Shown in pieces: positions 26,330 through 34,233 of a stretch of DNA of 57,559 nucleotides (position 1 is the first letter of the stretch; every line of letters starts with the position of its first letter). The stretch is from an uncultured Burkholderiales bacterium (GTDB lineage: Bacteria > Pseudomonadota > Gammaproteobacteria > Burkholderiales > Burkholderiaceae_C). The notes beneath the pieces are model-generated. The model made no database searches. It saw nothing but the letters and a program-made list of their open reading frames with translations, and was not told the origin of the DNA. The stretch spans positions 1 through 57,559 of the forward strand of contig CAIKVH010000092.1 of assembly GCA_903830725.1 (NCBI GenBank), in the 5' to 3' direction. A program made the translations under genes and the position numbers.

Positions 26330-28339
26330 TCACCCAATCAAAGGTTGCAACAACCGTATAAGCTCATTCACGTTAGACTGAGTTTGGGGAAATGATTTAA
26401 TCTGTAAACAATACCCAAAGGCCTTCTTCCAATTTTGCTCTATAAGGTTATCAAATAAACGAGAATAGGCATAAATTAGGGATAGTGGTCTTGAATGATC
26501 AGTCAGGTTATATCCAGATACCAAAGAGTCAAAGTATGGATCAGGAATGCGCCAATTTTTACCATAAATATCAACTAAAAAATTTTCAGGATTTGCGGGT
26601 ATTTGAAAAATACGGCCCTTGTAAACAATATTATCTAAATCAAATTTTCTAAATTTCCAAAGTAAGGGGTCTGGTAGATGATGAAAGCCTGATAGCAAAT
26701 AGGAATCCTCTGGCTTGAAGAAGAAAAAATCAATACTTATACCCCTTCTCTTTTCAATTACTCCGAAATTAAACTCATAGTTTTTCGGATCAGAGCTCTT
26801 AGGGTCAATCCAATAACTCCCAGATTGAATAAGAACATCAATTAACTTATCCCTTGAGCAACTCCAATCCAAACCAACATCTAAATCTTTATCATGTGGC
26901 AATAATTCTGCATCGCGGTAAATTCCTAACAACGTTCCGTAAGCTAAAAAAAATGGAATACCGTGTTTCTCTAGCAATGTATGCAATTCCAAAAGGACGG
27001 TTGACGCTTCCTCGACCACCATTGCTTTTTGAGAAAGTACTAGCCTTTGTAAAGGCGAAGTCTTTAAGTTTTGAAACTTTAAATCTACAGCTTTTTGTAT
27101 TGCGTCTAAAGCTTGATCTAAGATACCTCGTTCTTTCAATACGTTACAGCGATTAGAATAAGCAAGTGAATAATCAGGATTTATCGATAGAGCTTTATCA
27201 AAATCAGCCAATGCCTCTTCAAGCCTATTCATTTCAAATAGAACCACCCCCCGATTAACATACGCCTCAAAATAATCGCCCTTTATTGAGAGCGCTTGAT
27301 CGTAGCTTTGAAGGGCTAATTCATACAAACGCAACTCTTTAAGTACATTGCCACGATTTGAAAGTGCTTCAAAATAATCGGATTTATATTCGATTGCTTT
27401 ATCATATGCTGCTAATGCCTCTACGTACCGCATTAGCTCGTAGAGCACAACACCTAGATTAGAGTAAGTTTGGGCGTGTGTTGGGGCTAATTTAATTGCA
27501 TTTTCAAAACTTAAAATAGCCTTGTCGTAACTTGATTGGTTATAAAAGGCTAATCCAAGGTTGCTATAGGCAACTTCAAAATTAGGATTCCAATCAATGA
27601 CCTTTTGATAGTCAAGGATTGCCTGATCCCAATGACTTAATTTTTGATAAACGTTAGCCCTGTTGAATATAGCACTTTCATACTGATCCCGAAGAGATGC
27701 TGCCTTTGTATATGCCTTAATGGCACTGTCCAGGTCCCCAGGCCCATTCCTTTGCTCATAAATAAGTCCTAGGCTGAGTTGGATCTCCGCCGCATTATTT
27801 AAGTATGGTTGTGCAGCCTCTAAAACACAAATTGCTTTATCGTATTGAAGTATCTCACCAAGTAATTCACTTTTTGCAAGGTATGCACCAGGCAAAGACG
27901 GATTTTTTTGAATTGCTAAGTCAAAATAATTTATAGCTAGGTTAAAGTCCTGAATTCTTTTACAAATAAGGCCCGCATACAAATATGCGTCAAAATATTC
28001 AGAATCTAGCTTAATTGCCTCTTGATAAACACTAAGTGCATCACGATATCGCTCTAATTTTTCAAGTGAACGTCCTAAATTAACATAAAAAACAGGGTTT
28101 GCAGGATAAATACCGATGGCTTGCTTAAACAGTTCAAGTGATTCTGAGAAATGACCGCTTTCATACTTCACCAGACCCAGAAAGTTTAAAGCATCGAAAC
28201 TATTTGGATTAGAGATTATTACTTGGCGATAAATTTCACCAGCTTTCTCGAATTCGCCCATTTGGTGAAGAATTAGAGCTTCATCTATCATTTTAGATTC
28301 GAGCTCAGAATCTGGTTGTGTGGGTATATTATTCTCCAT
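26330..28339 (-). CDS. TPR-repeat protein fused to a LicD-type transferase domain
   Basis: From the ATG at 28339 (TTG at 28351 is possible) the product is 669 residues. Roughly residues 20-430 are about eleven consecutive tetratricopeptide repeats, each with the W/Y-x2-LG...Y..A...Y..AI...P pattern. From about residue 445 the sequence changes to HGIPFFLAYGTLLGIYRD and LLPHDKDLDVGLD; GTLLGxxR followed by DxDxD is the LicD/fukutin nucleotidyltransferase-fold signature, and the domain runs to about 640. LicD enzymes move phosphocholine or similar groups to surface glycans, so the TPR array may dock the enzyme to a complex. No signal peptide or membrane helix is seen. Confidence 0.88.
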   Translation of the reverse strand: MENNIPTQPDSELESKMIDEALILHQMGEFEKAGEIYRQVIISNPNSFDALNFLGLVKYESGHFSESLELFKQAIGIYPANPVFYVNLGRSLEKLERYRDALSVYQEAIKLDSEYFDAYLYAGLICKRIQDFNLAINYFDLAIQKNPSLPGAYLAKSELLGEILQYDKAICVLEAAQPYLNNAAEIQLSLGLIYEQRNGPGDLDSAIKAYTKAASLRDQYESAIFNRANVYQKLSHWDQAILDYQKVIDWNPNFEVAYSNLGLAFYNQSSYDKAILSFENAIKLAPTHAQTYSNLGVVLYELMRYVEALAAYDKAIEYKSDYFEALSNRGNVLKELRLYELALQSYDQALSIKGDYFEAYVNRGVVLFEMNRLEEALADFDKALSINPDYSLAYSNRCNVLKERGILDQALDAIQKAVDLKFQNLKTSPLQRLVLSQKAMVVEEASTVLLELHTLLEKHGIPFFLAYGTLLGIYRDAELLPHDKDLDVGLDWSCSRDKLIDVLIQSGSYWIDPKSSDPKNYEFNFGVIEKRRGISIDFFFFKPEDSYLLSGFHHLPDPLLWKFRKFDLDNIVYKGRIFQIPANPENFLVDIYGKNWRIPDPYFDSLVSGYNLTDHSRPLSLIYAYSRLFDNLIEQNWKKAFGYCLQIKSFPQTQSNVNELIRLLQPLIG

Positions 28340-28381
28340 ATGAGGTATCAAGACTAATTGAAAAAGATCATAAAGTTGTGC

Positions 28382-28852
28382 TCATAGCAATCGTCTAAAA
28401 GGGGTCATATTTGACCGATTGAATCCGTGCTTTTCATAAAACTGTTGCGCATCAAAATTCAATTTATCTGTCAAAAGGGTAATTCGTTTACATCCCAAAT
28501 TCTCTGCTAAATCAACAGCAGCATTTAAAAGTTGCGAACCAACCCCGCAACCTCGAAATTCAGGTGCAACTATCATATCCTCAAGGATTGCAACTTTTGC
28601 ACCAAGCGCAGTCGATTGCGTAAACAACAGACTAACCATGCCGACTAAAACAATTGAATTTTTTGTAGCCTCCTCTTCTACTCTATTTCTTGCGCACAAA
28701 ACGTACCCAATTAGAGGATCGCTGATTATTCGTTCAAGCGCTCGTTTTTGTAGAACCTTGTTTGGAGTGAACTCGGTCTCTTGTAAAAATAAAACACCAA
28801 GTAAATCAGCCAGTGCATCAATATCTGAGGCACCGGCTGAATCGATGATCAT
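28382..28852 (-). CDS. GNAT-family N-acetyltransferase
   Basis: Acetyl-CoA-dependent transferase of about 156 residues; ATG 28852 has a GAG-type ribosome site, and TTG 28861 is the alternative. Motif A is clear: EDMIVAPEFRGCGVGSQLL, where RGxGxG/A binds the CoA pyrophosphate, followed by LGCKRITLLTD and NFDAQQFYEKHGF, the C-terminal acceptor-side motif B. Substrate unknown. It follows the 458-residue unknown gene by about 30 bp and is probably co-transcribed with it. Confidence 0.9.
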   Translation of the reverse strand: MIIDSAGASDIDALADLLGVLFLQETEFTPNKVLQKRALERIISDPLIGYVLCARNRVEEEATKNSIVLVGMVSLLFTQSTALGAKVAILEDMIVAPEFRGCGVGSQLLNAAVDLAENLGCKRITLLTDKLNFDAQQFYEKHGFNRSNMTPFRRLL

Positions 28853-28883
28853 TAGACTCAAGAGTCTTTCTAAATCAGGTTGA

Positions 28884-30260
28884 TTAGGCAGTACCCCACG
28901 GCTTGATAGCAGCTTTCAACGCGTTATATCCATCTAAATACTTGGGACGCTTTTCGCTATAAATTTTGTCAAAGGTAGCAAGTTGCGCGTCCAACCACGA
29001 AGCTAACTCTTTGTTATCAGGGTTAGCGGCTTTGTAAGCTTCGTTGATTAAGACAAAGTGAATACGTGGATCGTAAGGTTGCTTTTCACCTCCAACAGTC
29101 TCATCCCCCTCCAACAATCGAAGGAGCATAGTATCTGCAGAACCCAGAGTTTGCTCGTAAATTGGGGCTCCGTGGACACGGTACATGATACTTGTCATGT
29201 CTTTACCGTTAGTCATCGTAAAGCCCATCTTCGTCCATAACTGCTTCATGTCAACTTTAGCACCTGCTGCGTCCAAAACAATTTGGCCCCAGTCCCTTAA
29301 AACATCAGGAGCATCAGCCATTAAGTCAGTCAATCGGTCTCCGTCCAAATCAGTTGCATAAACAATGCATGGTCTTTGACGAATCATGTCATGTAATAAC
29401 AATCCAAAATTGGTGTCAGATATATGCTCGTAAATATCTCCTGTCCAGTTTTCCATACCGTCTTTAAAGTCCTTGGGCAAAAGCGCAATAATTGAATCAA
29501 TATTTGCGCGGTGCTCTTCGTAAGCGTCAACGGCGTACTGGCGCTTGAGTTTAAATTTGGTTCCCTTGAGGAGCCAGCGCATAATTCCGGCGTTAATTGC
29601 GTCTTCCTGAGCCTGGGTAGGTTTAGTTGCTACTCGACCAATTTGTCCCGTTTCATTAACCATTTTCAGAAACAAACGCGCCGCGTAAGCCATCCTAATT
29701 CCGGGAGTATTGGTTTCTGAGTGAACCAGGCCCGTTTCTGGATCCACTTTAAATTTCTTCTTGTCCTGAGAATAAGGGAGTCCAGGCATAAACCGTATGC
29801 TAGTAATGCCCCCATATGGACGAACATTACAAAATACGCCAGCAGCTGTTCTTAAAGGAGCATTTGCAGACTTACCCGCAACTACAACTTTTTTGCCCCC
29901 ATCATTCACAAGAAAGTCACCTGCCGTGGACCACTTTAACGCAATGTAATCCAACTTGCCAAACCATTCAAGAGAAACCAGCTGGGTGTCGTGACGGAAC
30001 TGAGCCATCATAGGAACGCCAAGGAAAGGTAAGCCCAAAACATCTAGAGCCATCAAAGTTCCATTTAGAGCGAACATATCCGTAAAGGCGTGAGCAACTG
30101 GCTTTACTCCTCCGTGCTGATAACCTCCTTCCCAGATAATTGCATCGGGATAGCCAGCAGGCTTCATAGAGGAGCGTTTATAGATACCGTCTAATAGTTT
30201 AAATAAGTCGCCATTTTGTTCTTCTTGGGCAATTTTTAGCAAATCTAGCTTTTGAGACAT
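28884..30260 (-). CDS. Unrecognised 458-residue cytoplasmic protein
   Basis: I cannot assign this to a family. It has no signal peptide, no membrane helix and ordinary codon use. Distinctive segments are GGYQHGGVKPVAHAFTDMFA near residue 45, LRTAAGVFCNVRPYGGITSI near residue 135, DLDGDRLTDLMADAPDVLRDW near 325 and RVHGAPIYEQTLG near 380. The many Gly/Pro/aromatic-rich turns and His residues look like a folded enzyme. It is the first gene of a unit with the GNAT enzyme, and has a long leader containing a terminator-like hairpin. Confidence 0.75.
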   Translation of the reverse strand: MSQKLDLLKIAQEEQNGDLFKLLDGIYKRSSMKPAGYPDAIIWEGGYQHGGVKPVAHAFTDMFALNGTLMALDVLGLPFLGVPMMAQFRHDTQLVSLEWFGKLDYIALKWSTAGDFLVNDGGKKVVVAGKSANAPLRTAAGVFCNVRPYGGITSIRFMPGLPYSQDKKKFKVDPETGLVHSETNTPGIRMAYAARLFLKMVNETGQIGRVATKPTQAQEDAINAGIMRWLLKGTKFKLKRQYAVDAYEEHRANIDSIIALLPKDFKDGMENWTGDIYEHISDTNFGLLLHDMIRQRPCIVYATDLDGDRLTDLMADAPDVLRDWGQIVLDAAGAKVDMKQLWTKMGFTMTNGKDMTSIMYRVHGAPIYEQTLGSADTMLLRLLEGDETVGGEKQPYDPRIHFVLINEAYKAANPDNKELASWLDAQLATFDKIYSEKRPKYLDGYNALKAAIKPWGTA

Positions 30261-30433
30261 GAAAACAAATCCTCAATCAATGTGAAAAAACCAAAATCGG
30301 TTAAGTTGAGATTCGTTTAGCCAATTTGTTCATTAGACTCAACAAAATCCAAATGCATTGCGAACCTCGCAAGGCGAATTAATCCGGTCAATCCATTATT
30401 TTAGTCCAATTCAGCTAGTGCATATAAATAACT

Positions 30434-30453
30434 AAAAACCCCTTATTTAGGGG
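30434..30453 (-). terminator. Terminator-like hairpin in the region upstream of the 458-residue protein gene
   Basis: On the minus strand the sequence reads CCCCT, a five-base loop AAATA, AGGGG and then TTTTTAG: a short GC-rich stem followed by a T tract. It lies about 175 bp before the start of the leftward gene and 100 bp from relB. It could stop stray antisense transcription from the relBE side or act as a leader attenuator. Confidence 0.4.
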
Positions 30454-30494
30454 ATAGAAGACCTAATACCGCTAACTAGCTGTAGACGATATTT

Positions 30495-30515
30495 GTATTG
30501 CATGTGATACAATAC
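30495..30515. promoter_or_regulatory. Inverted repeat, candidate RelB operator over the relBE promoter
   Basis: Perfect 6-bp arms GTATTG and CAATAC separated by 9 bp, located 23 bp before the relB start and overlapping a GATACAAT stretch that could be a -10 region. Ribbon-helix-helix antitoxins bind such palindromes to autorepress their operon, so this is the expected site. The ribosome site CAGGAGG follows at 30528-30534. Confidence 0.55.
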
Positions 30516-30538
30516 ACACAACTAATACAGGAGGCAAT

Positions 30539-30766
30539 ATGGCTGTATCCATTCGACTAGATCCAGAGATTGAGCAACGACTAGACCAACTAGCCTCTCA
30601 AACAGGACGCGCTAAATCTTATTATTTGCGTGAGCTTATTGAAGGTGGACTCGATGACCTGGAAGATTTTTACTTGGCTGATGCCGCAATGGAACGCGTT
30701 CGCAAAGGTACAGAGAAAGTGTTCACTGCCGCCAAGGTAAGGAAAGATCTTGGTCTGGATCATTAA
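30539..30766 (+). CDS. relB: RelB-type ribbon-helix-helix antitoxin
   Basis: Seventy-five residues. The N-terminal MAVSIRLDPEIEQRLDQLA and SQTGRAKSYYLRELIE form the ribbon-helix-helix DNA-binding fold, and the acidic then basic C-terminal half (DDLEDFYLADAAMERV, then VRKDLGLDH) is the expected toxin-wrapping segment. A strong Shine-Dalgarno CAGGAGG precedes the ATG. The gene overlaps the toxin gene by 17 bp. It should neutralise the toxin and repress the operon together with it. Confidence 0.92.
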   Translation: MAVSIRLDPEIEQRLDQLASQTGRAKSYYLRELIEGGLDDLEDFYLADAAMERVRKGTEKVFTAAKVRKDLGLDH

Positions 30767-31019
30767 TTACACCGAGTCTGCAAGTAAGCAACTCAAAAAA
30801 TTAGACAAGCAAATTGCGCTGCGCATCCTTGACTACATGGATCAACGAGTCTCAACTTTAGATGACCCTCGGTCTCTAGGCGAAAATTTAGTAGGGCCTA
30901 AGATGGGCGAATACTGGCGCTATAAAGTAGGCGATATTCGCATCATTTGCGACATTGCCGATAAACAAATGTGTGTCCTCGTGATTGAGGTTGGCAATCG
31001 CAAAGAAGTCTATCGCTAG
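30750..31019 (+). CDS. relE: RelE/ParE-superfamily toxin
   Basis: Eighty-nine residues, starting at a TTG inside the antitoxin gene; the family start MVWxIxYT supports this choice. Landmarks are MVWIINYTESASKQLKKLDK, RSLGENLVGPKMGEYWRYK and GDIRIICDIADKQ, the order of strands and basic residues of RelE-type mRNA interferases, with Arg and Lys residues at the positions that contact mRNA (RYKVGDIR). Ends VGNRKEVYR, the usual C-terminal motif. Immediately downstream of relB. Confidence 0.92.
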   Translation: MVWIINYTESASKQLKKLDKQIALRILDYMDQRVSTLDDPRSLGENLVGPKMGEYWRYKVGDIRIICDIADKQMCVLVIEVGNRKEVYR

Positions 31020-31159
31020 GGCGTGCAAATGGTTATATCGAATGAGCCATAGACTAACTAAAAGCGATACCAAGAAGGAGGTCACTAAAACAGACATGCC
31101 CTTATTTTAGGCTAAGCGAGTGATGCCCCTAAAATGAGTAATTTGATGCCTGATATGGG

Positions 31160-31181
31160 CCATTGTCGTCAACGATAATGG
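31160..31181. promoter_or_regulatory. Inverted repeat in the leader of the Bug-type binding protein gene
   Basis: Arms CCATTGTCGT and ACGATAATGG pair along ten positions with one G-T wobble and only two bases between them. It sits 10 bp before the AAGGAG ribosome site of the next gene, so it could be an operator or an RNA hairpin limiting ribosome access. No T tract follows, so a terminator is unlikely. Confidence 0.4.
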
Positions 31182-31202
31182 GTATCGCAAAAGGAGATAG
31201 GA

Positions 31203-32288
31203 TTGGAAATTATTCAAAAACAACTAGAGATTATGATGCAAATCAATAACCAAATTTCAAATCGTATATTCAATAACTTAACAGATCAAGTCAGTAAAAC
31301 AATTATTGTCTGTTTCCAATTTTTAGCGCTTATTTCGCTCTTTTGTGTCCTACCAGCATTCAGCGCAACAATCGCAGCTTACCCCACAAAGCCAATCACT
31401 CTAATCATTCCCTTTCCTGCTGGTGGTTCGACAGACTCCGTATCTAGAATAATTGCTCATAAATTATCTAACCAATTAGGACAGCCCGTTTTGGTTGAAA
31501 ATCATGCAGGAGCGGGCGGAAACATCGGATGCGATATAGTGGCAAAGGCGAATCCGGACGGCTACACGCTATTAATTTCGACTTCAAGTACACACGGCAT
31601 CGGAGCCGCATTGAATAAGAAAACGCCATTTAACTACGATACTGATTTCACACCAATCATTCACCTAGCAACTGCCCCTCATATATTCTTAGTGACGAAA
31701 CAACTTCCGATTAATAATTTAAAAGAATTTGTTGCATATGCAAAAGCGCATCCGGACTCTTTAAATTTTGGCTCTGCTGGAACTGGCACTATCATGCATC
31801 TAACCGGCGAGGCCTTCAAGACTGATACAGGCGTTGATATGTTGCACATTCCTTATAAGGGTTCTAGCCTTGCCATGCCAGATTTAATTTCTGGAAAAAT
31901 TCAAGTGATTTTTGACAGTATCGTCTCTAGCATTCAACAGGTGGAGGACGGGAAACTAACTGCAATTGCTGTAACTGGCAAAAAGCGTTCAAATTTATTA
32001 CCTAATGTGCCCACACTTATGGAAATAGGCTCATCTTACGGCCTGGGCAAGTTTGTCTCTGAAAATTGGTGGGGCATGTATGGACCTAAAAATCTACCTC
32101 CTGCTATTACAGAAAAACTAAGTGCTGAACTAAATAAAGCCTTGCTGAGCAACGAGGTTAGGGAACAATTGTCAAAATTTGGGGCAGAGGCAGGCGGGGG
32201 TAGTCCTAAAGCATTTTCGGATTTAGTTCTTGAGGATCGAGCGCGTTGGGCAAAAATAATCAAAGAAAACAAAATTACTATCGAATAA
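31203..32288 (+). CDS. Tripartite tricarboxylate transporter (Bug) solute-binding protein
   Basis: Periplasmic receptor of the TctC/Bug family so expanded in Burkholderiales. AAGGAG six bases before the TTG at 31203 argues for that start, giving 361 residues and a long charged N-terminus before the signal; ATG 31236 is the alternative. The mature protein starts after PAFSATIAA and has AYPTKPITLIIPFPAGGSTD, the ligand-carboxylate loop, then GANPDGYTLL-like and LHIPYKGSSLAMPDLI, both hallmark Bug segments. No TctA/TctB membrane genes are in the window. Ligand unknown. Confidence 0.93.
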   Translation: MEIIQKQLEIMMQINNQISNRIFNNLTDQVSKTIIVCFQFLALISLFCVLPAFSATIAAYPTKPITLIIPFPAGGSTDSVSRIIAHKLSNQLGQPVLVENHAGAGGNIGCDIVAKANPDGYTLLISTSSTHGIGAALNKKTPFNYDTDFTPIIHLATAPHIFLVTKQLPINNLKEFVAYAKAHPDSLNFGSAGTGTIMHLTGEAFKTDTGVDMLHIPYKGSSLAMPDLISGKIQVIFDSIVSSIQQVEDGKLTAIAVTGKKRSNLLPNVPTLMEIGSSYGLGKFVSENWWGMYGPKNLPPAITEKLSAELNKALLSNEVREQLSKFGAEAGGGSPKAFSDLVLEDRARWAKIIKENKITIE

Positions 32289-32342
32289 ATCTCCCTTAGT
32301 GTTCATGACCAATAGAACTATTACGGCAGAGTGTCTGGTTAG

Positions 32343-33119
32343 TTAAATTACCTCACGCATGATATCTGCCGTATGCTGTAAAAGAGGTAGCAATTTTCTA
32401 AGGCAGGAATCATCTGGATAAGCGATATTTTGAAAAGTTGTACTTATTGCGCCAACTGGATGGCCTTTCTTGTCCAACAATGGCACAGCTAAACCTGATA
32501 ACCCCATGTTTGCATACTGATCAACGAGGGCAAAACCTCTCATTCTTACAGATTGAATCACCTCCAAGAATTCAACTTGATTTGTGATTGTCTGTGATGT
32601 AAAACGACTAAAATTATGGCTCCTTACCCACCCTTCAAATTCATTGGTATCAACATAGGCTAGCATCGCATGTCCAGCCGAAGTGCAGTGCGCAGCGATT
32701 CTCGCTCCCGCATGGAATCCGATTGATAAGATTCTTGGTGAATTACTTCGGTACAGATAAACAACATCGTGATCATCCAAAACGCTAAAGTTAGCAGTTT
32801 CTCCGGTTTCTAAAGAAAACCTTTGTAAAAAAGGTTGTACCAGTCGCGGTAACCGACTGGATTCTAAGTAACCTTGACCGATTTTTAAGACTCTTGGTAG
32901 GAGCCAGTAATACTTACCATCGGTCTGCGCGTATCCATAATGAACCAGACTGATTAAATAACGACGAGCTGCAGTTCTGGTTAAATTAGCCTTTATTCCT
33001 GTTTCGGTCGCGGTCAGCCTAGGAAATTCTTCACTAAAACACTCCAAAACTCGCAAACCCTTACCCAGGCCTTCAATTAAATGCTTGCGATCTATGACAG
33101 TCGAAGGTTCCCTAAGCAT
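32343..33119 (-). CDS. IclR-family transcriptional regulator (PcaR/PobR type)
   Basis: Winged-helix regulator of 258 residues. GLGKGLRVLECFSEEFPRLT starts the DNA-binding domain and TRTAARRYLISLVHYGYA is the recognition region; the rest is the ligand-binding GAF-like domain, with GARIAAHCTSAGHAMLA and the conserved VDQYANMGLSGLAVPL (equivalent to the usual VDxExxxGxxxIAVP). Size and sequence favour the PcaR/PobR/PcaU branch that senses aromatic-acid intermediates. It is divergent from the shikimate-dehydrogenase-like gene and lies convergent to the Bug gene. Confidence 0.92.
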   Translation of the reverse strand: MLREPSTVIDRKHLIEGLGKGLRVLECFSEEFPRLTATETGIKANLTRTAARRYLISLVHYGYAQTDGKYYWLLPRVLKIGQGYLESSRLPRLVQPFLQRFSLETGETANFSVLDDHDVVYLYRSNSPRILSIGFHAGARIAAHCTSAGHAMLAYVDTNEFEGWVRSHNFSRFTSQTITNQVEFLEVIQSVRMRGFALVDQYANMGLSGLAVPLLDKKGHPVGAISTTFQNIAYPDDSCLRKLLPLLQHTADIMREVI

Positions 33120-33137
33120 AGTGTTTACCCCATTTTT

Positions 33138-33173
33138 GATCGATAATCGATTGTATGCGATCGAATGTCGATC
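33138..33173. promoter_or_regulatory. Inverted repeat, candidate IclR operator
   Basis: Two 13-bp arms, GATCGATAATCGA and TCGAATGTCGATC, match as an inverted repeat at 11 of 13 positions with 10 bp between them. The site starts 18 bp upstream of the IclR gene and 120 bp before the divergent dehydrogenase gene, the right place to autorepress one and control the other. Confidence 0.6.
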
Positions 33174-33292
33174 ATAAAAACAAGTTGAGAAACATAAAAT
33201 TACAAAACCGTTGCTTAGTTTTTTACCAAATTAAGTCAAGTACTCCCACAAATGATTAAAAAACCCCTCTATGAGGCGAATTAGAATTAAAT

Positions 33293-34126
33293 ATGATTAA
33301 CGGAAACACAGAACTCATTGCGCACATAGGGTATCCGACTTATACATTTAAGTCCCCGATGATTTATAACCCTTATTTCGAAAAGAAGGGGATCAACGCA
33401 GTCGTGATGCCGATGGGGTGCCAATCAAATGATTACCCTGTATTTTTAAGATCTATTTTTCAACTTATCAACATCCGCGGTGCTCTGGTCACAATGCCTC
33501 ATAAAGTTGTTACAGTAGACTTAGTTGATGAGGTAACTGCAACAGTGAAAGTCGCGGGGGCATGCAACGCTGTAAAGAAGGGATCTGACGGAAGGTTGAT
33601 GGGCGATATGTTTGATGGTCTAGGGTTCGTTCGTGGCCTCCAACGAAAAGGCTTTCTCACCCTAGGGAAACGCGTGCTTGTGGTGGGTAGTGGTGGTGTT
33701 GGTTCGGCTATTGCAGCTTCCCTTGCAGCTTCAGAAATCAACACAATCGCATTATTTGATTCAAATAGCCAATCTGCTGAAAAACTCGGTGAGCGCTTGA
33801 ATGCAAATTTTCCTGCAGTTAATGTCCTATTAGGGAGCAATGATCCAGAGGGATTCGATTTAATTGTCAACGCAACGCCCCTGGGTATGAAAGAGGGCGA
33901 CCCCATGCCAGTAGATATTAATAGGATCTCACCGGATACGTTTGTAGGAGAAGTTGTACTTAAAGCTGAAATGACGGCTTTTCTGGAAGCTGCTCAAAAA
34001 CGCGGATGTAAAGTACAGATCGGATCAGATATGCTCTTTGAGCAAATTCCGGTATATCTAGAGTACTTTGGATTTGAAACAGCAACACCTGAGGAACTAA
34101 GACTCACTGCACAGCTTAATTATTAA
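33293..34126 (+). CDS. Shikimate/quinate dehydrogenase-family oxidoreductase
   Basis: NAD(P)-dependent AroE-fold enzyme of 277 residues. The N-terminal substrate half has IGYPTYTFKSPMIYNPYFEKKG (the usual SxS motif is replaced by TFKSP) and RGALVTMPHK with the catalytic Lys; GACNAVKK and GRLMGDMFDGLGFVRGL carry the conserved Asn and Asp. The Rossmann loop is VLVVGSGGVGSAIAASLA, and NATPLGMKEGD follows. It is more like the AroE-like paralogues (YdiB, RifI, quinate DH) than housekeeping AroE. Probably controlled by the divergent IclR gene. Confidence 0.88.
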   Translation: MINGNTELIAHIGYPTYTFKSPMIYNPYFEKKGINAVVMPMGCQSNDYPVFLRSIFQLINIRGALVTMPHKVVTVDLVDEVTATVKVAGACNAVKKGSDGRLMGDMFDGLGFVRGLQRKGFLTLGKRVLVVGSGGVGSAIAASLAASEINTIALFDSNSQSAEKLGERLNANFPAVNVLLGSNDPEGFDLIVNATPLGMKEGDPMPVDINRISPDTFVGEVVLKAEMTAFLEAAQKRGCKVQIGSDMLFEQIPVYLEYFGFETATPEELRLTAQLNY

Positions 34127-34233
34127 ACTTTTAAAAATCCTTGGTGAACTTCCCCTTACGAGATCATTGACTTAAAAATTGTTAAACATTACGGAAAAAT
34201 CTATCTCAATCAATGATCGTAATTATGTAACTC

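Noticed and set aside
33251-33276. Minus-strand terminator (CCTC/GAGG followed by T residues) next to the shikimate-dehydrogenase-like gene
   Set aside because: The stem is only four pairs, and it lies within the promoter region of the rightward gene; too weak to annotate.
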